This document shows positions 57,528-64,000 of a stretch of DNA of 64,000 nt, one piece after another. The stretch's first letter is position 1; each line of letters starts with the position of its first letter. The stretch is from the NCBI GenBank assembly GCA_949358305.1, contig OX442315.1, positions 31,646,427 to 31,710,426 of the forward strand, written 5' to 3'. Both the position numbers and the translations under genes were made by a program. This DNA comes from Strigamia acuminata. Its lineage: Eukaryota > Arthropoda > Chilopoda > Geophilomorpha > Linotaeniidae. A model generated the notes under the pieces. That model was given only the letters and a program-made list of their open reading frames with translations. It was not told the DNA's origin and ran no database searches.

Positions 57528-59213
57528 ATGTCAGCTCCCAAAAGAATCCGAAAAAGCGACGAATTGAACGTCCAGGAAGAACAGGCGAAATTGATTTTGA
57601 CGAATCTATACAATTTGCGCGATGATGAAAAAATGGAAAAAGTCGTGTTGAAATGCAAAGATGGTCGCGTCCTCGCCAACAAAAGCGGGTTGGTTTCCGG
57701 CAGCGACTATTTCCGCGCCATGTTCAGCCACACCAACATCGAAAGCGAAACGAATACGGTGTCGTTCCTGGACACATCAGTGGAAGTTATGAATATTATC
57801 GTAAAATTTATCTTCGCGAAAGATATTCCTACCCGGCCGGAAATCACGGACGCGTCGATACGCGAAACGATCGTCGCTGCCGATAAAATGCAACTGAACG
57901 GTTTGTTCGACAAATACTGGAACCTCTACACCACTGAGATAACTCTGGATAATTTTTTTAATGTCTGGCAGCTGGCGGAAGTGTTCAACGTGGACGAAAC
58001 GATTCAAAGCATTCGATTGTTTGTTTTAAACCATATGAAGCAAATTTCTAAGATCGACACATTTTCCGACATCACCATAACGCAGCTGGAGAATCTGATA
58101 GCGCACAACGTAAACACGTTGCTACCATCCAAAATCGGCGAATTTATCACATTTCTTCTGACCTGGGGAACGAAGGGGAGCGCCGAAAACAGGATCGACG
58201 GCGTTGTCAATTTAATACAGAAATGCAACATAAAAATACTTCCAGATTACGTTCTCCGTAGCTTTATGACAAGCAATCCGGTTGTCGTTAGCTCGCCGTC
58301 AATCTACAATGTGCTGAGCAAAGAGATCATTTCAAGATGGCTGACCGTAACTAAACCAGAAATAGGAATTTACGCATTTATAATAGAAAGCGAAAATTGC
58401 ACGTATTCAGTTAATTATCTGACAGCCAACGTCTGGTGTCCCATGCCAAAACAATTTAGAGTGGAAGGCTGGTTTCCCGCAGTCTCGAAGCGTGAAGCGG
58501 TTTTTTTCTTTAAATTTTGTCAATTAGGATTCTCTGCTTACGACTTAGCTTCGATGAGTCAGTATAACCAATTGGAGCAATTGACTTTGTATGATTCGAT
58601 AACGAGCGAAACAGCTGATCGTAACGAGATATTCTTCAAGCGGACGAATACTTCTTACGCGTGTTTCAATTTCAAGCAGAAGGAGTGGCGAACGATTCAT
58701 TTTGACGGCAAGATTAATAATTGCAGGTCAATGCTTTTGTCGACTTCCGACGGAAGGTATTTGTTCGATCTGGACGAACGTCGGATAAAAATCGTCGACA
58801 CGTCGCTGGGAACATGCGTGACGAAAGAGAAATTGGAGGGGAATTGGCAAAGCATCAAATGCAAAAGTCTCGACACAGCGCTGGCAAGGAAATTGATTTT
58901 TTTTCAAAAATTTCCGAATAGCAGTTTGTTGGTTTACGACATCGAATGCGATTCGTGGACTATCGTTCCGTTTCCTAATATTAAGTCCGACGTCGTCATG
59001 TACGTTTCTTACGACGATGATTGTTTAATTTTTGAAAAGACGGATGTCAAATATAATGTGTATTCATTGAAAACCATGATGAAAGTTACCGAGTATATTA
59101 TACCGTTTCTTTTCAATGGTCGCATCCATTTTGATGTCAGTATCGTACTGCCTCGAAAAAACGCCGGGTCGGAAAATTTAATAAACGCCCCGGCGTTTGG
59201 CACGGCTGGTTGA
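57528..59213 (+). CDS. BTB-BACK domain protein (Kelch-like)
   Basis: An intronless frame of 561 residues starting MSAPKRIRKSDELN. Residues about 35-135 form a BTB domain (KVVLKCKDGRVLANKSGLVS, SDYFRAMFSH, VMNIIVKFIF). Residues 140-250 form a BACK-type helical domain (FFNVWQLAEVFNVDETIQSI, LPSKIGEFITFLLTW). The C-terminal half contains weak beta-propeller-like strands (LLVYDIECDSWTIVPFPN) without clear double-glycine kelch motifs. Such proteins dimerise through BTB and act as substrate adaptors for Cullin-3 ubiquitin ligases; that role is inference here. The ATG at 57528 is the first in frame. The higher GC and lack of introns contrast with the neighbouring genes and suggest a retrogene or an expanded intronless family. 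Confidence 0.85.
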   Translation: MSAPKRIRKSDELNVQEEQAKLILTNLYNLRDDEKMEKVVLKCKDGRVLANKSGLVSGSDYFRAMFSHTNIESETNTVSFLDTSVEVMNIIVKFIFAKDIPTRPEITDASIRETIVAADKMQLNGLFDKYWNLYTTEITLDNFFNVWQLAEVFNVDETIQSIRLFVLNHMKQISKIDTFSDITITQLENLIAHNVNTLLPSKIGEFITFLLTWGTKGSAENRIDGVVNLIQKCNIKILPDYVLRSFMTSNPVVVSSPSIYNVLSKEIISRWLTVTKPEIGIYAFIIESENCTYSVNYLTANVWCPMPKQFRVEGWFPAVSKREAVFFFKFCQLGFSAYDLASMSQYNQLEQLTLYDSITSETADRNEIFFKRTNTSYACFNFKQKEWRTIHFDGKINNCRSMLLSTSDGRYLFDLDERRIKIVDTSLGTCVTKEKLEGNWQSIKCKSLDTALARKLIFFQKFPNSSLLVYDIECDSWTIVPFPNIKSDVVMYVSYDDDCLIFEKTDVKYNVYSLKTMMKVTEYIIPFLFNGRIHFDVSIVLPRKNAGSENLINAPAFGTAG

Positions 59214-59717
59214 GCGATATACACCCCTGACCCCCCAATGGCAATGCTTTTTGTTCTGTTCATGCAACAAAGTACTCGACATTTAATATTGTATTACGCG
59301 AGCAGTTAAGAAATACACACACATTTGGAACAACTCAACACTTTTTATGCATTTTATTTCCCTTATATTTTAACTCTATATTTACTGTAACGATAAAATT
59401 AAAAAATTTAGGTTGCGGATGAATTTATTTCTTATTTCTTATCTTTACGTTAAACATGTCACGTCATCACTGAAACTGTAGTAACCTCTTTTGAAAAAAA
59501 ATACAGACAATTCTTGTATTTTACTGAATTAAAACCAAATGAAAGAGAAAACAATGATATAAACCTTACTATAATACGTACCCTTCTTGCGATCGAAGCG
59601 AAGAAATTAAAAGGGAAAAGTATCTGCCGCAAACTGTTCATATGTTTGTGTGTTAAAAAATATTTATTATATTATATGTCCTAACAAGCTGTACCCGGCC
59701 ACGCGTTGCTGTGGCTC
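59214..59717. other. gene-free stretch
   Basis: 3' region of the BTB gene. Near 59680-59717 it passes into AGCTGTACCCGGCCACGCGT, a motif typical of one end of a family of interspersed repeats in arthropods. Confidence 0.4.
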
Positions 59718-60150
59718 TTAAATAAATCCCGTGGAAATTAATGCCATGAAAGTAAATCCCGTGGAAATAAATCCCATGGAAGTAAATTCCGTGGAAAACC
59801 CGTGAAAATAAATCCCGTGGAAATCCTATGAAAATAAATCCCGTGGAAATCCTGTGCAAATAAATCCCGTGGAAATCCCGTGCAAATAAATCACGTGCAA
59901 ATAAATCCCGTGAAAATCCCGTTTAAATAACTCCCATGGAAATTCCGTGCAAATAAATCCCATAGAAATCCCGTGCAAATAAATTTTGTAAAAATCCCGC
60001 GCAAATCCCGTGCAAATAAATCCCGTAGAAATACCGTGGAAATCCTGTGGAAATAAATAAATCCCGTGGAAATAAATCCTGTGAAAATCACATGGAAATA
60101 AATCCCGTGGAAATTCCGTGAAAATAAATCACATGGAAATCCCGTGGATT
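59718..60150 (+). repeat. AAATCCCGTGG minisatellite
   Basis: More than 25 copies of 10-14 bp units alternating AAATCCCGTGGA and AATAAATCCCGTGG, with point changes (CATGG, CGTGC). Minus-strand open frames over it are periodic (FHGIYF) and have no support as genes. Confidence 0.9.
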
Positions 60151-60435
60151 CGTGTGTTGCTTTCACGTCCAACAAATGCAAGTTCTTAAATCAGAATTAC
60201 TTTATTCTCGTATTGCGTCCGACGCACGTTTCAAATGTCCGCATTAGTCCGTCTTACGACGTTTGTACACCTATGGCCAAAAAAATCTTCACTTGCTCTC
60301 ACGCTGCTCCAGCTCTAAATGAGCAGTTCAATTTTCCGCCACCGGCGGCCAGAGCAGTCTACTTTTCCTGGGGGCAACTGCAAGTTTAAATGCAACTAAC
60401 ACTTAGATTTTTAGTGAATTTAAAAGCAAATTTAC

Positions 60436-61160
60436 CATGTTTTTGCACATATTTTAACACGTTTTTGCACACATTTTAACACATTTTTGCACACATTTTG
60501 TCACGTTTTGGCACATATTTTACCATGTTTTTTCACACATTTTACCATGTTTTTGCACACATTGTGCCAAGTTTTTGCACACATTTTGCCACGTTTTGGC
60601 ACACATTTTACCACGTTTTCGCACACATTTTGCCAAGTTTTTGCAAACATTTTGCCACGTTTTGCACACATTTTGCCACGTTTTGGCACACATTTTGCCA
60701 AGTTTTTGCACACATTTTACCACGTTGTTGCACACATTTTAACACATTTTTGCACACATTTTGTCACGTTTTGGCACATATTTTACCATGTTTTTTCACA
60801 CATTTTACCACGTTTTTGCACACATTGTGCCAAGTTTTTGCACACATTTTGCCACGTTTTAGCACACATTTTGCCAAGTTTTTGCACACATTTTACCACG
60901 TTTTTGCACACATTTTAACACATTTTTGCACACATTTTGTCACGTTTTGGCACATATTTTACCATGTTTTTTCACACATTTTATCACGTTTTTGCACACA
61001 TTTTACCACGCTTTTGCACACATTTTGCCACGTTTTGGCACACGTTTTGTCAAGTTTTTGCACACATTGTGCCAAGTTTTTGCACAAATTTTGCCACGGA
61101 TTTGCACACATTTTGGCACACATTGTGCCAAGTTTTGCTACATTTTAATACGTTTTCGCA
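60436..61160 (+). repeat. 21-22 bp satellite array, left arm
   Basis: More than 30 units alternating GCACACATTTTGCCACGTTT and GCACACATTTTACCATGTTT types, arranged in higher-order runs; a run of about 15 units recurs around 60490, 60745 and 60930. Confidence 0.9.
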
Positions 61161-61984
61161 CAAAAATGGTGTTTTTCAACAAAAGTAATGTTTTCAACAG
61201 AACAAAAATATGTTTTTTTTAGGCCAAAATGGTGTTTTTTAATCAAAAATTGTATTTTTATTTGCTGAAAATAGTGTTTTTGAATTTTAAATTGTTTTTT
61301 GCCCAAAAAGTGTTTTTTTTGCTCAAAAAGTGTTTTTTTTTGCCCGAAAAATGTATTTTTACACCAAAAATATCAAAGATACATGTTATTTTTTTTTACT
61401 TCTGATCCAGTGCCCAATTTTCATAATAAAAGTTAATTTCATTGGCATTTTCTGAAGAAATACTAAAAAACTCATCATGTATTTATATGTATGGCTAGAA
61501 TTTTTTTTAGATGTTTTTATATATTTTGCAAGCTTAATTCTCCATTCTTTAGGAAATATTTCATGTTGTTCTCTCACCCCTCCATCCAGAAGTCCAGTTA
61601 ATCGATTTTGCTGTTCTACACTTAATTTTGGTGCCATTTTTTGCAAAACAAAGTGTTTAATTCTTTTCCTTTAACCATGTTAGGAGTATGCAAATTTTGT
61701 GTGAAGTCAAGAAAATAAAATACAACAAAAGTTATGATTTATTTTTTATTATATATTCAAAAATTTAATTTACAATAACCTGGTCCTGTTTAAGTGGATT
61801 TGGAATGATATTTATTTAATGTTCACATCAAACTGTATAGAAGAAGAAATTCATCATAAAAACAAATAATAAACCTGAAAATCTAGTAATAGTTTTATTT
61901 TATTGAAAGAAGCAAATTCTAAAATAAATTTTTTAATTTGAAAAGTTTGTTATTATTTGAAATCACAACTTTTCTTAGGAAACA

Positions 61985-62435
61985 AAAAAAACGTGGTAAA
62001 ATGTCGGCAAAAACTTGGTAAAATGTGTGCAAAAACGTGATAAAATGTGTGCAAAAACTAGGCACAATGTGTGCCAAAACGTGATAAAATGTCTGCAAAA
62101 ACGTGGTAAAATGCATGCAAAAACTTGGCAAAATGTGTGCAAATACGTGTTAAAATGTTGCAAAACTTTGGCAAAACGTGTGCCAAAACTTTGCAAAATG
62201 TGCGCCAAAACGTGGCAAAATGTGTGCAAAAACTTGGCATAATGTGTGCCAAAACGTGACAAAATGTGTGCAAAAACATGTTAAAATATGTGCAAAAACT
62301 TGGCAAAATGTGTGCAAAAACGTGTTAAAATGTGGCAAAACTTTGGCAAAACGTGTGCCAAAACGTGGCAAAATGTGTGCAAAAGCGTGGTAAAATGTGT
62401 GCAAAAACGTGTTAAAATATGTGCAAAAACATGGT
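61985..62435 (-). repeat. 21-22 bp satellite array, right arm (inverted)
   Basis: About 20 units of the same satellite on the opposite strand (CGTGGCAAAATGTGTGCAAA). Confidence 0.9.
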
Positions 62436-62610
62436 AAATTTGCTTTTAAATTCACTAAAAATCTAAGTGTTAGTTGCATTTAAACTTGCAGTTGCCCCCA
62501 GGAAAAGTAGACTGCTCTGGCCGCCGGTGGCAGAAAATTGAACTGCTCATTTAGAGCTGTAGCAGTGTGAGAGCAAGTGAAGATTTTTTTGGCCATAGGT
62601 GTACAACGTT

Positions 62611-63060
62611 CCGCTTGTTGTACAAAAATTGCCGCCGTCGCCTTTAAAACGTTGTGTTAAAGTGTTGCTGGCGAATATTCCCCGAAAAAACCGCTCATAA
62701 ACTCAAAAATGAGCGTTCTGGCAATGCTGCTGCTGCTTAACACACACCTGAGATGGACGCCGCCATCTTGGATCCACGCCGGGTTTGAATAGGGGGCGAA
62801 GCGTGCAATAGATGGCGCTAGAATCGACGCCGCCATGTTTGTTTGGAAAAAGCACGTTTTTACCTGTTACAGGTGTATAAAAACCTGTCACAGGTATCAC
62901 AGGTATATAAGAACATTCCCCAATTCGAACTCAACGTTGTGTTCAAATTTCAAACAAATTGGTCAAGAACTTTCGGAGTGCATACATAACGAACAGAAAA
63001 CACATTTACATTTTTATTTATATAGATATATAGATAATAAATATTTGTTTTAAGCAGGGG
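62611..63060. repeat. end of an interspersed repeat
   Basis: ACAAATTGGTCAAGAACTTT with CGGAGTGCATACATAACGAA and TTTTTATTTATATAGATA is the typical 3' end of an interspersed repeat family seen in many arthropods. It pairs with the ACCCGGCCACGCGTTGCTGT motif at 59690, suggesting that one element spans 59.68-63.06 kb with the satellite foldback inside it. CCTGT(T/C)ACAGGT palindromes occur at 62860-62905. Confidence 0.5.
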
Positions 63061-64000
63061 CGCCGCAAGCAGGTGTGCAAGTTGTGCACCGCACAAGGGC
63101 GCCACACAAGGGGAATGTCGTAGTAATTATAATTTTAACTTTGAATGATTTTCTTTACTAATTCAATTTTTATTCATTTCAGGACTATGATTACTTATTC
63201 TGCGAGCTGGACAACTGAAGAGTAACATTTTAGCCTCGTTTTTAATTGCATGTCGAGTCGAGACGAGTCGAGTGTTTTGGAATGTACTACTTTGTCAAAG
63301 TTAGGGTAACTTTGTTTTTCTTTGGAAACGAGGTATTCGTTTTTTGAACACTCGAGACGTGATAAAGTCAAGATTGAAACGTTGCTCTTTAGTTGTCTCG
63401 GTCGTAGATTTTTGAAAAATGCTACACGATGATTTGTTTCTGTGTGAAACAATTTTGAGCCTCTTCTAATATTCTTTAGAATGAAAATATAGTTTTGTAG
63501 CAACAAACAGTTAATGAAGACATGTTTATTGTAATGAAATTAATAATGATAGTACAAAATTGAACAATAGATGGCGCTAATTGCGTTATAAGTAAATGAT
63601 AACAATAGATGGTGGCACTAACTCCTTACAGTTTCTTACAAATAAATAATTTTTCTCCAAAATTATACCGCATAGCCGGTACTGATACAGTACTAGTAAC
63701 GCGGTACCGCGCCCATATGTATGGACATATTGGACACGTAGTCATTCAACGAAACGCCCCATCGACCATAACCAATGCTTTAAGACTACTAGGCCAGCGG
63801 GTTGGTCGTACGAGACTCTCGAGAATGCTTATCATGAGGCAGGATTACTTGGTTCATGGAACCACAATCCATGACAATTCATGACGAAATCTGCACATTA
63901 AGACCACGGGGGCCGCAGGGGATTTCAATCATAGGAATCGCCAACGGTTTGACCATTGACTAGGATGAGATCAGTTTATATAGTAGGGAATCTGCCGTTG
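63061..64000. other. gene-free stretch
   Basis: Begins with AGGGGCGCCGCAAGCAGGTG and GCACAAGGGCGCCACAC, a CG-rich hairpin-like sequence. Two short ATAGATGGCGCTAA / ATAGATGGTGGCACTAA repeats lie near 63570 and 63605. The frame at 63609-63884 is open but unsupported. Confidence 0.35.

Larger units (their letters stand above)
60259..62610. mobile_element. 2.35-kb foldback element made of 21-bp satellite units
   Basis: The left arm starts ACGTTTGTACACCTATGGCC and the right arm ends with the mirror sequence (ACGTTGTACACCTATGGCC). The outer 170 bp of each arm is unique inverted sequence (TTGCTCTCACGCTGCTCCAG; TCTACTTTTCCTGGGGGCAA). Inside are arrays of TTTTTGCACACATTTTGCCACG units (about 60436-61160) and the same units inverted (about 61985-62435). 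The 0.8-kb centre has GTGTTTTTTTTGCCC-type short repeats and a minus-strand frame beginning MAPKLSVEQQNRLTGLL (about 61637-61386) with no recognised family. No clear target duplication. Confidence 0.85.

Noticed and set aside
59653-60181. Minus-strand FHGIYF-type open frames
   Set aside because: Artefact of the AAATCCCGTGG minisatellite.
61386-61646. 86-codon minus frame MQKMAPKLSVEQQNRL...
   Set aside because: Possibly a residue of a transposon-encoded protein in the centre of the satellite foldback, but too short and without recognisable domain.
60487-62479. Long open frames (up to 216 codons) over the GCACACATTTTGCC satellites
   Set aside because: They exist in two or three frames at once and mirror the 21-bp unit (HTFCHVFAHIL-like periodicity); no start context or family.
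63609-63884. 91-codon frame near the right edge
   Set aside because: No domain, splice context or codon bias; probably chance in a transposon-derived stretch.

Overview
The window is nuclear DNA from an invertebrate animal, most likely an arthropod. It carries spliced genes with mostly 50-80 bp introns, U6 snRNA genes with a shared PSE/TATA promoter, eukaryotic tRNA genes and a heavy load of DNA-transposon debris; base composition is AT-rich. The species cannot be fixed from the sequence alone. Layout: (i) 1-15.7 kb holds small genes: one exon of an unnamed minus-strand gene, mitochondrial ribosomal protein S21, a Cys/Pro-rich small protein, a short coiled-coil protein, a four-exon SAM-methyltransferase-like gene and an LRR protein. 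Mixed in are tRNA-Asn, tRNA-Thr and three U6 genes carried by a repeated block, plus relics (copia integrase, an EGF exon, methyltransferase fragments, a tRNA-Lys remnant). (ii) 15.7-34.4 kb is one large gene, VPS13B, which I resolve into 50 exons (about 3,600 residues); several of its introns have been enlarged by MITE-like inserts. (iii) 34.4-43 kb is a repeat-rich interval with two small spliced genes (35131-35628 minus; 36540-37187 plus), minisatellites and a 1.4 kb foldback element made of CAGCTG motifs. (iv) 43-55 kb is a segmental duplication of the VPS13B tail, its downstream spacer and the exosome helicase gene MTR4 (MTREX). There is one truncated MTR4 pseudogene and two complete 14-exon MTR4 genes in tandem, followed by a fourth, minus-strand U6 gene. 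(v) 55-64 kb holds a 1.4 kb element with about 300 bp inverted repeats, an intact intronless BTB-BACK protein gene, and a 2.4 kb foldback element made of about 21 bp satellite units. Functionally the main genes are housekeeping: mitochondrial translation (mRpS21), membrane bridging and Golgi/endosome lipid transport (VPS13B), nuclear RNA surveillance (MTR4) and splicing (U6). The most informative signal is structural. Because the VPS13B-MTR4 spacer is duplicated inside the window, two transposon insertions can be read against their own unoccupied sites with target-site duplications, and a minisatellite expansion can be dated relative to the duplication. All splice models come from GT/AG sites, reading-frame phase and remembered family resemblance; no alignment was run.
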